DNA from: Cognatiyoonia sediminum
Lineage (GTDB): Bacteria; Pseudomonadota; Alphaproteobacteria; Rhodobacterales; Rhodobacteraceae
Length of the DNA stretch: 64,000 nt
Assembly: GCF_900129845.1 (NCBI RefSeq)
Contig: NZ_FQXB01000001.1
Span: 992,001 to 1,056,000 of the forward strand
Direction of reading: 5' to 3'
The notes under the pieces were generated by a model. The model searched no databases and had not been told where the DNA came from. It saw nothing but the letters and a program-made list of their open reading frames with translations. This document shows, one piece after another, positions 1 to 8,420 of the stretch (positions are counted from its first letter, which is position 1; every line of letters begins with the position of its first letter). A program made the position numbers and the translations under genes.

Positions 1-194
1 CCCAGTATCGAAAATCAACTCTCGGCAATTTTCCGAAACACTTTCCGCAATTATTTCTGCGATGGTAGTATCAATAAAGAACTGATAGCCCTCTTCACCA
101 GTTTCTATTGAGCTTTGTTCAAGTAATACCGGTCAAGGGGCGACGTCACAGGCGCAAAGGCCAAAAATAAAGATTGATGTCAGAAAACCTGACC
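1..194. other. AT-rich edge region downstream of nuoF, unassigned
   Basis: This stretch is clearly richer in A+T than the nuo genes beside it. Frame 1 of the plus strand is open from the window edge to a TGA at 109-111 (about 36 codons). One minus-strand frame is also open from about 143 to the edge but shows no ATG, GTG or early TTG start. Either could be the end of a truncated hypothetical gene, and I cannot choose between them. No recognisable motif is present. Confidence 0.25.
163..193 (-). terminator. Weak terminator-like hairpin after nuoF
   Basis: On the minus strand, two bases after the nuoF stop, the arms GTCAG and CTGAC (plus positions 189-193 and 179-183) enclose five bases and are followed by a T-rich tail. 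The stem is only 5 bp, so it may be leaky or fortuitous. Confidence 0.3.
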
Positions 195-1481
195 TCACTC
201 CGCTGCCACCGCAACGCGCTTGTGCTTGATCCGATCTTCGATCTCATCACGGAAGTTTTTGATCAATCCTTGAATTGGCCACGCAGCCGCATCGCCCAAG
301 GCGCAGATCGTGTGACCTTCGACCTGTTTGGTCACGTCAAACAGCATGTCGATTTCTTCGACCTCTGCCTCACCGCGCACCAAACGATCCATCACGCGCA
401 TCATCCAGCCTGTGCCTTCACGGCACGGCGTACACTGGCCGCAGCTTTCGTGCTTATAGAATTTCGACAGCCGCCAAATCGCTTTGATAATATCGACGCT
501 TTCGTCCATCACGATCACCGCTGCCGTCCCGAGGCCGGAGCCGAGTTCGCCGCGAAGATAATCGAAATCCATGATCGCGTCTTTCATGTGTTCGCCGCGC
601 ACACACGGCACGGACGACCCACCGGGGATCACAGCTTTTAGATTGTCCCAGCCACCACGGATGCCGCCACAGTGCTTTTCGATCAGCTCTTCGAAAGAGA
701 TCGACATCTCTTCTTCAACCACACATGGGTTGTTCACGTGACCTGAGATCGCAAAGAGCTTGGTGCCCGCGTTGTTTTGCCGACCCATGCCTGCAAACCA
801 GCTTGCACCACGACGCAGGATCGTAGGCACAACCGCAATAGATTCAACGTTGTTCACAGTCGTCGGACAGCCATAAAGGCCCGCCCCAGCCGGAAACGGC
901 GGCTTCATCCGAGGCATACCTTTTTTGCCTTCAAGGCTTTCCAGCAGCGCTGTTTCCTCACCGCAGATATAGGCACCCGCCCCGTGGTGCAGGTAGATGT
1001 CAAAATCCCAACCGGATTTTGCGGCGTTCTTACCCACCAAACCCGCTTCATAAGCCTCGTCAATTGCTGCTTGCAGCGCTTCTTTTTCGCGGATGTATTC
1101 ACCGCGAATGTAGATGTAGCAGGCATTCGCATTCATCGCGAAAGAGGCGATCAAGCAGCCTTCGATCAACGTGTGCGGATCGTGACGCATGATCTCACGG
1201 TCTTTACATGTGCCGGGTTCGGATTCGTCGGCGTTCACCACAAGGTAGGCTGGACGACCATCGCTTTCCTTCGGCATGAAGGACCACTTAAGCCCTGTCG
1301 GGAAGCCCGCCCCGCCGCGACCGCGCAGACCAGAGGCCTTCATCTCATCAATGATCCAATCGCGACCCTTTTTGATCAGCTTGTCAGTCCCGTCCCAATG
1401 ACCGCGCTGTTGCGCACCTTTTAACGTGCGATCATGCATCCCATAGAGATTGGTGAAAATGCGATCCTGATCCTTAAGCAT
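195..1481 (-). CDS. nuoF: NADH-quinone oxidoreductase subunit F
   Basis: NuoF is the NADH-oxidising flavoprotein of respiratory complex I. It binds NADH and FMN and passes electrons to the N3 4Fe-4S cluster in the peripheral arm. The 428-residue length is normal for the family. Visible signatures are the NADH-binding loop [10 protein letters not shown] at residues 54-63, the FMN-site stretch [12 protein letters not shown] near 168, and the 4Fe-4S ligands Cys347, Cys350, Cys353 and Cys393 (ESCGQCTPC plus TICALGD). It is the last nuo gene inside the window. A short hairpin follows its stop codon and a small DUF5337-type gene precedes it by 32 bases. Confidence 0.97.
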   Translation of the reverse strand: MLKDQDRIFTNLYGMHDRTLKGAQQRGHWDGTDKLIKKGRDWIIDEMKASGLRGRGGAGFPTGLKWSFMPKESDGRPAYLVVNADESEPGTCKDREIMRHDPHTLIEGCLIASFAMNANACYIYIRGEYIREKEALQAAIDEAYEAGLVGKNAAKSGWDFDIYLHHGAGAYICGEETALLESLEGKKGMPRMKPPFPAGAGLYGCPTTVNNVESIAVVPTILRRGASWFAGMGRQNNAGTKLFAISGHVNNPCVVEEEMSISFEELIEKHCGGIRGGWDNLKAVIPGGSSVPCVRGEHMKDAIMDFDYLRGELGSGLGTAAVIVMDESVDIIKAIWRLSKFYKHESCGQCTPCREGTGWMMRVMDRLVRGEAEVEEIDMLFDVTKQVEGHTICALGDAAAWPIQGLIKNFRDEIEDRIKHKRVAVAAE

Positions 1482-1513
1482 CGGTCAGCGGTCCCTTTTG
1501 GCTACGAGGGTCT

Positions 1514-1732
1514 TCATTTGCTTCGTGTCTTTTGCCACAGCTTCCACGTCACCACCAGTGCCCAAAAGAACGCAGCTAAAGAAAATAGATAGAGCAGAAT
1601 TTCGTACCGTGGCTCCAGACCAAGTGTCTCAACGATGTTTGGCGCCAAAATGCTCAGAAGCCCTGCAATCGCTATGGTAATGGCGATTGTCCGACCTTCT
1701 TTTTGTGTTTCTGGCGTGTGGTTGTCGGTCAT
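1514..1732 (-). CDS. Small two-helix membrane protein, DUF5337-like, in nuo operon
   Basis: The 72-residue protein starts MTDNHTPETQKEGR and has two hydrophobic segments (about residues 15-35 and 45-62) with a basic C-terminus. From memory it resembles the DUF5337 proteins found beside nuoF in Rhodobacteraceae. Its function is unknown. The ATG at 1732 is preferred over a longer frame because a GAGGG ribosome-binding site sits just upstream and the longer version would run through a terminator-like hairpin. Position between nuoE and nuoF suggests a complex I assembly or accessory role, which is inference only. Confidence 0.75.
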   Translation of the reverse strand: MTDNHTPETQKEGRTIAITIAIAGLLSILAPNIVETLGLEPRYEILLYLFSLAAFFWALVVTWKLWQKTRSK

Positions 1733-1741
1733 GGAACCCTC

Positions 1742-1778
1742 AAAAGAAAAGCCCTGCCCGCCGGTTGGCGAACAGGGC
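1742..1778 (-). terminator. Intrinsic terminator-like hairpin inside the nuo operon
   Basis: Read on the minus strand, GCCCTG TT CGCC AACC GGCG GG CAGGGC forms a two-part stem with a 4-base loop. It is followed at once by TTTTCTTTT. This is the textbook layout of a factor-independent terminator. It lies after the HhH-domain gene (stop at 1802) and before the DUF5337-like gene and nuoF, so it may attenuate transcription of the distal half of the operon. Confidence 0.6.
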
Positions 1779-1801
1779 AATCTTTGCCTGAAAAGCTCGG
1801 C

Positions 1802-2494
1802 TTAGTAAACGTCGCCCTTCTTCACTTTCTTGGAAAATTCGGTGGTACCACCTTTTGCCAGAACCTTGGCCTGTTTGACCCACTCGTCGCGCGATACGCG
1901 GCCTTTGAAACCCTCAAGATTTTCATCAACCCACTTCACTTCTTTCGCGCGCCATCCGGCAACCTGATCAAAGTGATAGACGCCCATCGTGTTGAGCATT
2001 TTTTCGAGCTTTGGTCCAACACCTTTGATCTGCTTGAGATCGTCAGCGCCGCCAGCACGCGCTTTCTTCAACATTTCTGGCTTGCCGTCTGGGGCAACAG
2101 GTGGGCGCTTTGGCTTTGCGGCAGCTTTGGGTTTTGCAGCGGCCTTAGGCTTTTCCTCTGCTTTTGGTGCCGGCGCGGGTTCCGGCGCGGGGGCAGGTTC
2201 TGGCTCTGCAACAGGCGCAGTTGCTGTCGCAGCAGGTGCAGCCGCTGCTGGTTGTGGCGCGGGTGCATCTTCTGCCTTGGCAGGGCTTAGATCGCGCACA
2301 CCTTGCGGGCCTTCTTGCGGTTCACGCCATCCCAATGACAGGACCAAAATGATAAGCAATGCGACGATGACACCGACAATGATCGCGCCCACAATCGAAA
2401 ATCCGAGTGCGACCCACGAAATGCCAGCTGCAACGAGTCCAAACAACGTCGCAACTGCCGCGATACCAGAACTCTTAGGTGCTGTATCTTTCAT
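1802..2494 (-). CDS. Membrane-anchored protein with C-terminal helix-hairpin-helix-like domain (nuo-linked)
   Basis: This 230-residue protein has two N-terminal transmembrane helices (about 8-55), a long Ala/Pro/Glu/Lys-rich linker (about 65-150) and a C-terminal domain (about 155-230). The domain contains DDLKQIKGVGPKLEKML and FKGRVSRDEWVKQAK. GVGPKLE is typical of helix-hairpin-helix folds. The same domain ends the neighbouring NuoE, so the two proteins share a module. The start at 2494 is chosen because GGGGAG lies upstream, while the 9-residue extension lacks such a signal. It probably docks to or assembles with complex I, but the sequence does not prove this. Confidence 0.8.
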   Translation of the reverse strand: MKDTAPKSSGIAAVATLFGLVAAGISWVALGFSIVGAIIVGVIVALLIILVLSLGWREPQEGPQGVRDLSPAKAEDAPAPQPAAAAPAATATAPVAEPEPAPAPEPAPAPKAEEKPKAAAKPKAAAKPKRPPVAPDGKPEMLKKARAGGADDLKQIKGVGPKLEKMLNTMGVYHFDQVAGWRAKEVKWVDENLEGFKGRVSRDEWVKQAKVLAKGGTTEFSKKVKKGDVY

Positions 2495-2626
2495 ATTCTT
2501 CAATCTCCCCTGGGTCGGCACCGCCGGAACCCATCAATTATTGCGTGGACTATTTGTGCCACTTGCGCGTGGTATTAGCGCAATTGTGAGGGAAATTATA
2601 AGTTTTTTGCCGCCAAACGCGAGAAA

Positions 2627-2643
2627 GGCCACAAACTGTGGCC
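2627..2643 (-). other. Hairpin between nuoE and the HhH gene
   Basis: Perfect 7-bp arms GGCCACA/TGTGGCC with a 3-base loop lie 11 bases past the nuoE stop, followed on the minus strand by TTTCTC. It could be a weak terminator or an mRNA processing or stability hairpin. A perfect TATAAT (minus strand, 2595-2600) lies just downstream. Confidence 0.4.
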
Positions 2644-2654
2644 TCTCTGTCTAA

Positions 2655-3701
2655 TTATTTGGCAAGTTTCTTGGCCTGCGCGATCCATTTGTCACGAGTA
2701 ATCCGGCCTTTGAATTTGAGCCGGTCATCGACCCATTCAATCTCTGCCTTGGTCCATTTGGCGATCTGATCAAAATGCCAAAAGCCCAATTCATTCAGCG
2801 TTTGCTCTAACTTTGGCCCTACACCAGAGATCAATTTGAGATCATCTGCGCCTGCTTTGCGTGGGGCTTTCATTGTCCGAGGTTTGGTTGGCCCTTTCGC
2901 CTTTGCGGCCAGTTTCTTTGCAGCTGGTTTAGGAGCAGCGGCCTTTACCGGTGCCTTCTTAGTTGCCGGTTTCTTAGCTGCGGGTTTCGATGCTTTGGCA
3001 ATCCACGGCGTTAACAGCGGCACCTCTGTCCCATCAATCCGTTTGATCGTGTCGCCCAAGTCCGTCGCCAGTTGAACACTCGCGTTATATTGCGTTTTGC
3101 CGCTGTCATATTCCGTTAGCGATGTGAGGCCCTTCAAAGGCTCGGCAGCGTAGCGACCATTCTGAGGACCCGGTGTTGGCACCCGACCAGCCGCCATTTC
3201 ATCAATGAGTTCACCCAACTTCGCGGTTGTCAAATCTTCATAATAATCCTTGCCGATCTGAGCCATTGGCGCATTTGCGCAGGATCCAAGGCATTCAACT
3301 TCTTCCCAGCTGAACTTCCCATCTTCGGATAGCGTATGTGGCTTCGCCGCGATCTTTTCTTTGCAGACAGCGACCAAGTCTTCCGCCCCACAAATCATGC
3401 AAGACAGTGTCCCGCAAATCTGGATATGCGCAACGGACCCAACCGGCTGCAGTTGGAACATGAAATAGAACGACGCCACCTCAAGCACGCGGATATAGGC
3501 CATGTCCAACATCTCTGCGACGTGTTCGATCGCGGGTCGCGTCAGCCAGCCTTCCTGCTCTTGCGCACGCCAGAGCAAAGGGATCACCGCGGAGGCTTGT
3601 CGGCCTTCTGGATATTTCGTGATCTGCCCTTCTGCCCAAGCTTTGTTGGCGGGTGTGAACGCGAAAACGTCAGGTTGGTCATGATACAAACGACGAAGCA
3701 T
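2655..3701 (-). CDS. nuoE: NADH-quinone oxidoreductase subunit E with extra C-terminal HhH-like domain
   Basis: NuoE carries the N1a 2Fe-2S cluster of complex I, next to NuoF. The thioredoxin-like core holds the ligands Cys96, Cys101, Cys137 and Cys141 (CGTLSC and CLGSC). Classical NuoE proteins are about 160-240 residues, but this one has 348. After the core comes a Lys/Ala/Pro-rich linker (about 230-283). A domain of about 65 residues follows ([34 protein letters not shown]), paralogous to the next gene's C-terminus. The start ATG at 3701 overlaps the upstream stop by one base (TAATG), indicating translational coupling. The longer frame to 3779 would overlap the upstream gene by 79 bases and is rejected. 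Confidence 0.95.
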   Translation of the reverse strand: MLRRLYHDQPDVFAFTPANKAWAEGQITKYPEGRQASAVIPLLWRAQEQEGWLTRPAIEHVAEMLDMAYIRVLEVASFYFMFQLQPVGSVAHIQICGTLSCMICGAEDLVAVCKEKIAAKPHTLSEDGKFSWEEVECLGSCANAPMAQIGKDYYEDLTTAKLGELIDEMAAGRVPTPGPQNGRYAAEPLKGLTSLTEYDSGKTQYNASVQLATDLGDTIKRIDGTEVPLLTPWIAKASKPAAKKPATKKAPVKAAAPKPAAKKLAAKAKGPTKPRTMKAPRKAGADDLKLISGVGPKLEQTLNELGFWHFDQIAKWTKAEIEWVDDRLKFKGRITRDKWIAQAKKLAK

Positions 3702-4048
3702 TAGGCTGCAGACTTTCGATGTTGGAAGAAGAACAAACTGGCAGCGAGGCTTAGAACCCCGACGATGAGATGTGGCCAAGGATCAAAAGACGCATAAAGG
3801 ATCGCGTCGAAGAATCCGAGCCCCGCAAACCCTGCCAAGAGATAGGCAGTGACAGTGGGATCTCCGTGATAGAGCGCACCGATCAGCATGGCGCCAAAAA
3901 ACGCATAACGTCCGCCCATCACGTAAGGTAGCGTATCCAGGCGGTGCGACGTCTCTGCCAAAGCAGCTTCGGGCGCGATAAGAAACCACGCGCCAAAAGC
4001 CAGAAGACCAAAGCCGATGACATACCCTATGATCCGAACAATCTTCAT
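3701..4048 (-). CDS. Small integral membrane protein in nuo operon
   Basis: The 115 residues form about four hydrophobic helices (roughly 5-25, 43-60, 66-84 and 91-108), with a conserved-looking [12 protein letters not shown] between the first two. I do not recognise a characterised family. It overlaps nuoE by one base and follows the small lipoprotein gene by 12 bases, so it is co-translated with complex I subunits. A role in assembly or membrane-arm stability is possible, but nothing in the sequence shows it. Confidence 0.75.
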   Translation of the reverse strand: MKIVRIIGYVIGFGLLAFGAWFLIAPEAALAETSHRLDTLPYVMGGRYAFFGAMLIGALYHGDPTVTAYLLAGFAGLGFFDAILYASFDPWPHLIVGVLSLAASLFFFQHRKSAA

Positions 4049-4060
4049 CGTGTCGGAAAA

Positions 4061-4411
4061 TTAGACCGCCGGACAGTTCGCTGAGACAATCCGAAGCGCG
4101 GTTTCGCCCGCGCCAACGATGCGACCTTCGGCTTCAAGCTCTGGGACAACTGTTTGCAAATCATCCGTGCTCAACTGCGCGCTGGCCAGAACAGCATTGA
4201 TCGTCGTCGGATCAATGACACAGCCCTGAGCTTCAACGGCAGCAACCAAGCGCTCTTTCGCGGTCAAGGCTGGCGCTGCGTCTTCAACGGCCGCGTCGGA
4301 ACCGCTGCCAAAGAGGCCTTCTCCAGCGCCTCTCAGGTCCGGGACTTCCAAGCCACCAGAACAGGCGGACAAAGCGGCAAAGCCGGATACCAAAGCAATC
4401 TGTTTCATCAT
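4061..4411 (-). CDS. Small predicted lipoprotein in nuo operon
   Basis: The 116-residue product begins with a short signal peptide ending in a lipobox, ALSAC (Cys17), followed by a Gly-rich tether. A compact domain then follows with [19 protein letters not shown] and [19 protein letters not shown]. Lipidation and export across the inner membrane are inferred from the lipobox. The start codon overlaps the nuoD stop (ATGA), so translation is coupled to nuoD. The family and function are unknown. Confidence 0.72.
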   Translation of the reverse strand: MMKQIALVSGFAALSACSGGLEVPDLRGAGEGLFGSGSDAAVEDAAPALTAKERLVAAVEAQGCVIDPTTINAVLASAQLSTDDLQTVVPELEAEGRIVGAGETALRIVSANCPAV

Positions 4412-5646
4412 CTGTCGATCTCCCCAAATACGACGTCCATTGTACCGATAATTGCGGCGACGTCGGCTAGTTGGTGGCCCGTGGCCACATGGTCCATGGC
4501 TTGCAAATGCAGATAGCCAGGTGCGCGCAGTTTCGCGCGATACGGTTTGTTTGTGCCATCCGCCACAAGGTAGACGCCGAATTCGCCCTTTGGCGCTTCG
4601 ACGGCGGCGTAGACTTCTCCGGCAGGCACGTGGAACCCTTCGGTGTAAAGCTTGAAGTGATGGATCAGCGCCTCCATCGAGGTTTTCATGTCGCCACGTG
4701 TGGGTGGCGTCATCTTACCACGGGCCATCACATCCCCCTTTTCATGGCGCAGCTTTTCGCAGGCCTGACGGATGATGGAGGTCGATTGGCGCATCTCTTC
4801 CATGCGGCAAAGGTAGCGATCATAGCAATCGCCGTTCTTGCCAACAGGGATTTGGAAGTCAAATTCGTCGTAGCATTCATAAGTCTGCGCGCGGCGCAAA
4901 TCCCATGCAAAGCCAGAGCCGCGCACCATCACGCCAGAGAAGCCCCAGTTTTGGATGTCTTCTTCGCTGATGATGCCAATGTCGGCATTGCGCTGCTTGA
5001 AAATTCGGTTTTCGGTCAGTAGCCCGTCTATGTCATCGAGGACCTTGGGGAATTCAATCGCCCATTGATCAATGTCTTCGACCAACTGATCGGGCAAATC
5101 CTGATGCACACCACCGGGGCGAAAATAGGCTGCGTGGAGACGTGCGCCGCAGGCACGTTCGTAGAACACCATCAGCTTTTCACGCTCTTCAAAGCCCCAA
5201 AGCGGCGGGGTTAGCGCGCCAACGTCGAGCGCCTGCGTGGTCACGTTCAAAAGGTGGTTCAACACGCGCCCAATTTCGCAATAGAGCACGCGGATCAGCG
5301 ACGCGCGGCGCGGCACTTCAGTGCCTGTCAGCCGTTCGATGGCCAGACACCACGCATGCTCCTGATTCATCGGCGCCACATAGTCGAGGCGGTCGAAATA
5401 CGGCAGGTTTTGCAGGTAGGTGCGGCTTTCCATCAGCTTTTCGGTGCCACGATGCAGCAGGCCAATATGCGGGTCACAGCGTTCGACAATCTCGCCATCG
5501 AGTTCGAGAACAAGGCGCAAAACCCCGTGCGCTGCAGGGTGTTGCGGGCCGAAGTTGATGTTGAAGTTGCGGATCTTCTGTTCGCCCGTCAGCGCGTCCG
5601 TGGAGCCGTCATCATAGGTGTTGGTGCGGATATCGCCGTCCATCAT
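4408..5646 (-). CDS. nuoD: NADH-quinone oxidoreductase subunit D
   Basis: NuoD is the 49-kDa-type subunit that, with NuoB, forms the quinone-binding cavity of complex I. The 412-residue protein has the family signature [23 protein letters not shown] at about residues 30-52. Further signatures are [14 protein letters not shown] and [14 protein letters not shown], and the C-terminus ends in DVVFGEIDR as usual. It is separate from NuoC, unlike the fused NuoCD of enterobacteria. It overlaps the small membrane gene upstream by 4 bases and the lipoprotein gene downstream by 4 bases. Confidence 0.97.
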   Translation of the reverse strand: MMDGDIRTNTYDDGSTDALTGEQKIRNFNINFGPQHPAAHGVLRLVLELDGEIVERCDPHIGLLHRGTEKLMESRTYLQNLPYFDRLDYVAPMNQEHAWCLAIERLTGTEVPRRASLIRVLYCEIGRVLNHLLNVTTQALDVGALTPPLWGFEEREKLMVFYERACGARLHAAYFRPGGVHQDLPDQLVEDIDQWAIEFPKVLDDIDGLLTENRIFKQRNADIGIISEEDIQNWGFSGVMVRGSGFAWDLRRAQTYECYDEFDFQIPVGKNGDCYDRYLCRMEEMRQSTSIIRQACEKLRHEKGDVMARGKMTPPTRGDMKTSMEALIHHFKLYTEGFHVPAGEVYAAVEAPKGEFGVYLVADGTNKPYRAKLRAPGYLHLQAMDHVATGHQLADVAAIIGTMDVVFGEIDR

Positions 5647-5924
5647 GAGGAAGCCTCCGAAGTCATCTTAGGTGTGCTCAATGCAAAGGCCCAAAGGAGC
5701 ACGAGCGGAACAAGGACCGGCACAAACGCAAATGCAATCAATACAACGAATTGGGACGCGATTAGGAAAGCCAACGCTACCAAGACCCAAGCCAAAACCC
5801 AATTTGAGTAACCATGTCGTTTCTGAATTACTCGCGCAGGAAAAACGCATACGAGCAAGAAAATCAGGCCAGCGAGCGTCCAACTTGTCGCCGCATTGAA
5901 GACCTGTGTGAATGGTTGATCCAT
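5643..5924 (-). CDS. Small membrane protein between nuoC and nuoD
   Basis: The 93 residues contain about three hydrophobic helices (15-31, 43-60 and 62-82), with the polar turn [13 protein letters not shown] after the first. It is coupled at both ends, with TAATG at the nuoC stop and ATGA at the nuoD start. No known family is recognised. Accessory genes of this kind are known from the nuo operon of Rhodobacter capsulatus, where several unidentified reading frames lie between the nuo genes. Confidence 0.72.
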   Translation of the reverse strand: MDQPFTQVFNAATSWTLAGLIFLLVCVFPARVIQKRHGYSNWVLAWVLVALAFLIASQFVVLIAFAFVPVLVPLVLLWAFALSTPKMTSEASS

Positions 5925-6535
5925 TACCCCGCCTTCTCCTCAGCCTTCTCATCGCCCGGCATGATGTACTCCGCCCCTTCCCAAGGGCTCATGAAATCAA
6001 ACTGACGGTATTCTTGAACCAGCGACACCGGCTCATAAACCACCCGCTTTTGCACTTCATCATAGCGCACTTCGGTGTAGCCCGTTGTCGGGAAATCCTT
6101 GCGCAGCGGATATCCGCGGAAGCCGTAATCGGTCAGGATGCGGCGGAGATCTGGGTGTCCAGAAAAGAGGATGCCGAACATGTCGAAGACTTCGCGCTCA
6201 AACCAATTGGCGGACGGGTGCACGGAGATAATCGACGGCACCATATCCTCTTCCCGCACCTCAACGCGCAAGCGGATGCGCTGGTTCTGGTACATCGAAA
6301 GGAAATGATAGACGACGTCAAACCGCTTGGCGCGGCTTGGATAGTCAACGGCCGTGATGTCCACCAAACTCGAGAATTGGCAGTTGCCGTCTTTTTTGAG
6401 GAACTCAACAAAGCTGACAAGGTTGGCCAAGGCGACGGTGACGTTCAATTCACCAATCGCGACTTCCCAAGACACCACACAATCCGCGCGCTTCAGCTCA
6501 AGATACGCGCCAAGCTGTTCGAGGGCTTCACTCAT
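5924..6535 (-). CDS. nuoC: NADH-quinone oxidoreductase subunit C
   Basis: NuoC is the 30-kDa-type subunit of the complex I peripheral arm and packs against NuoD. The 203-residue protein has the signature [20 protein letters not shown] at about 112-131, followed by YPLRKDFP. The C-terminus is Glu/Lys-rich, as often seen in alphaproteobacteria. It lies 24 bases after nuoB and overlaps the following small membrane gene by one base. Confidence 0.97.
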   Translation of the reverse strand: MSEALEQLGAYLELKRADCVVSWEVAIGELNVTVALANLVSFVEFLKKDGNCQFSSLVDITAVDYPSRAKRFDVVYHFLSMYQNQRIRLRVEVREEDMVPSIISVHPSANWFEREVFDMFGILFSGHPDLRRILTDYGFRGYPLRKDFPTTGYTEVRYDEVQKRVVYEPVSLVQEYRQFDFMSPWEGAEYIMPGDEKAEEKAG

Positions 6536-6559
6536 CGTTGTGTCCTTTCAAGCGCGCGG

Positions 6560-7090
6560 TCATCGCACGATCGTCCCTGTCCGGCGGATTTTGCGCTGCA
6601 GCTGGAGGATGCCATACAGCAGCGCCTCTGCCGTTGGCGGGCAGCCGGGCACGTAGACGTCAACCGGCACAATGCGATCGCAGCCGCGTACAACGGAATA
6701 GCTGTAGTGGTAGTACCCACCGCCATTGGCGCAAGAGCCCATGGAGATCACGTACCGCGGTTCGGGCATCTGGTCGTAGACCTTCCGCAGCGCGGGCGCC
6801 ATTTTGTTGGTCAGCGTTCCAGCCACGATCATCAGATCAGACTGGCGCGGGGACGCACGCGGAGCTGTGCCAAACCGTTCAAGATCGTAGCGCGGCATCG
6901 AGGTGTGGATCATCTCGACCGCGCAACAGGCCAGACCAAAGGTCATCCAATGCAGCGATCCGGTGCGCGCCCAGTTAATCATGTCAGCGGTTGAGGTCAC
7001 AAGGAAACCCTTGTCCTGCAACTCCGCATTCAACGCGCTGGTGGCTGCTTCTTTATCAGCGCCGACCTGAGTTCCGGTCATCACTCCCAT
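6560..7090 (-). CDS. nuoB: NADH-quinone oxidoreductase subunit B
   Basis: NuoB (PSST) carries the N2 4Fe-4S cluster, the last iron-sulfur centre before quinone. The ligands are visible in GLACCAVEM (adjacent cysteines), [10 protein letters not shown] and [13 protein letters not shown] place the start at 7090 (MGVMTG), where AAGGGAG lies about 8 bases upstream. It overlaps nuoA by 10 bases and gives 176 residues. An ATG at 7081, overlapping the nuoA stop by one base, is the alternative. The open frame extends farther upstream only inside nuoA. Confidence 0.96.
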   Translation of the reverse strand: MGVMTGTQVGADKEAATSALNAELQDKGFLVTSTADMINWARTGSLHWMTFGLACCAVEMIHTSMPRYDLERFGTAPRASPRQSDLMIVAGTLTNKMAPALRKVYDQMPEPRYVISMGSCANGGGYYHYSYSVVRGCDRIVPVDVYVPGCPPTAEALLYGILQLQRKIRRTGTIVR

Positions 7091-7446
7091 TCCAGCGCTC
7101 CCTTTTTCCATTCGTAGGCAAAGCCCACGGTCAAGACGCCCAAGAACACCATCATCGACCAGAACCCGACCATAGAAATGTCTTTGAAGGCCACGGCCCA
7201 AGGGAAGAGGAAGGCGACTTCAAGGTCGAAGATGATGAAGAGGATCGAGACGAGGTAGAACCGCACGTCGAACTTCATCCGCGCGTCGTCAAACGCGTTA
7301 AATCCGCATTCATAAGCAGACACTTTTTCCGGATCAGGGTTGCGCACGGCAACAATCGCAGCGGCAAGAATAAGGATCAGTCCGAGGGCGATGGCGAGCC
7401 CCAGAAAGATCATGATGGGGAGGTATTCGCTGAGCATCTCTTGCAA
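7081..7446 (-). CDS. nuoA: NADH-quinone oxidoreductase subunit A
   Basis: NuoA is a three-helix membrane subunit at the junction of the peripheral and membrane arms. The 121 residues show the family hallmark [42 protein letters not shown]. The start appears to be TTG at 7446, because AAAGGA lies 7 bases upstream of it. An in-frame ATG at 7437 would leave a spacing of 16. It is the first gene of the nuo operon, and the promoter should lie in 7447-7650. Confidence 0.95.
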   Translation of the reverse strand: MQEMLSEYLPIMIFLGLAIALGLILILAAAIVAVRNPDPEKVSAYECGFNAFDDARMKFDVRFYLVSILFIIFDLEVAFLFPWAVAFKDISMVGFWSMMVFLGVLTVGFAYEWKKGALEWE

Positions 7447-7652
7447 AGGATGGTCCTTTCCCTGGTGGCGCTGGCTGCGCCCTTTGGCTTGGCTACAGGC
7501 TATCTACCCGCGCCATTGCCAAGGGTCAACGGGACTTCGGCCAATCTGAGCGCATTTTGATGGGGCATTTTGACCCCAAAAATGGGCTGGTTCCGGTTCG
7601 GCGTTAACCACGAATCCCAAAATGCAATGACCTGCTTCGCGCCAGCTATTAG

Positions 7653-7683
7653 TTAACAAAGTGTTAACGATTAACTGGTTAAC
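7653..7683. promoter_or_regulatory. CtrA-type box with clustered GTTAAC sites
   Basis: TTAACAAAGTGTTAAC at 7653-7668 matches the full CtrA consensus TTAA-N7-TTAA exactly. Further TTAAC half-sites follow at 7671 and 7679. The cluster ends 14 bases before the GTG start of the GH16 gene and partly flanks its ribosome-binding site. Another GTTAAC is at 7603. Binding by CtrA is inferred from the match only. Confidence 0.55.
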
Positions 7684-7697
7684 AGGAGGTAGGGATT

Positions 7698-8420
7698 GTG
7701 AGGGCAGGTCTTATCGCAAGTGTTTTGTTGGCATACAGTCTTCAAGCAGAGCCTCTGCTAGATCGTTTTGAGACGCTTGATCGCAATCTTTGGCATGTCG
7801 CTGAATATGATTTCATCCATCCGGCTTTCGATACAGATTGGCGCAGCTCTCAAGCCGTTGCCGACAATGGCCTGCGGTTAAAGCTATCGCCCCACGACGG
7901 TCTGAACAGGTTTGTTGGCGCATCGATCCGCAGCTTAGAAACGCATCACTATGGCATTTACAGATCCCGCTTTCGGGCCGGCAAGGGAGACGACGTTGTG
8001 ACCGGCTTTTTCACTTATACGGGGCCGCACTACGGGACGCGCCACGACGAAATCGACATTGAGATACTCGGCAAAGACCCCACACGGCTGCATGTCGCTT
8101 GGTTTGTCGACGGGGAATTAACGAACCATTTCATACCCTTGGGCTTTGACGCTTCTGAAAGCGTGAACGATTTTGCTTTCGAGTGGCTCCCGGAAGGGAT
8201 CAGATGGTACGTCAATGACGCGTTGGTTTTCGAAGCATCGGCAAACGATGGTCCACTCCCCTCGATCCCAAGTCATCTGTTCGCGAATATCTGGGCCGTC
8301 GATCCCTCAATCGCGGTTTGGCCTGGAGTTGTGGAGCCAGCTACAACAACAAGCGCCTATTTCGACTCTATCAGTTTCGAGCCAACTGCAACGGTTTCAA
8401 CCTCCGACGCAAGTTCTTAA
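7698..8420 (+). CDS. Secreted glycoside hydrolase family 16 (beta-glucanase-like)
   Basis: The 240-residue protein has a short signal peptide (cleavage near QA-EP, residue 17-18) and a single GH16 fold. The catalytic motif DEIDIEILG gives Glu118 as nucleophile, Asp120 as helper and Glu122 as acid/base. Flanking conserved elements are SRFRAGKGDDVVTGFFTY and FAFEWLPEGIRWYVND. GH16 enzymes cleave beta-1,3/1,4-glucans, galactans or bacterial exopolysaccharides such as succinoglycan, and the exact substrate cannot be told. The GTG start at 7698 has a strong AGGAGGT 8 bases upstream. It is monocistronic, with a CtrA-like box upstream. Confidence 0.88.
   Translation: MRAGLIASVLLAYSLQAEPLLDRFETLDRNLWHVAEYDFIHPAFDTDWRSSQAVADNGLRLKLSPHDGLNRFVGASIRSLETHHYGIYRSRFRAGKGDDVVTGFFTYTGPHYGTRHDEIDIEILGKDPTRLHVAWFVDGELTNHFIPLGFDASESVNDFAFEWLPEGIRWYVNDALVFEASANDGPLPSIPSHLFANIWAVDPSIAVWPGVVEPATTTSAYFDSISFEPTATVSTSDASS

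Noticed and set aside
5912-6994. 360-codon open frame antisense to nuoC/nuoB
   Set aside because: It covers two essential conserved genes and shows no recognisable domain.
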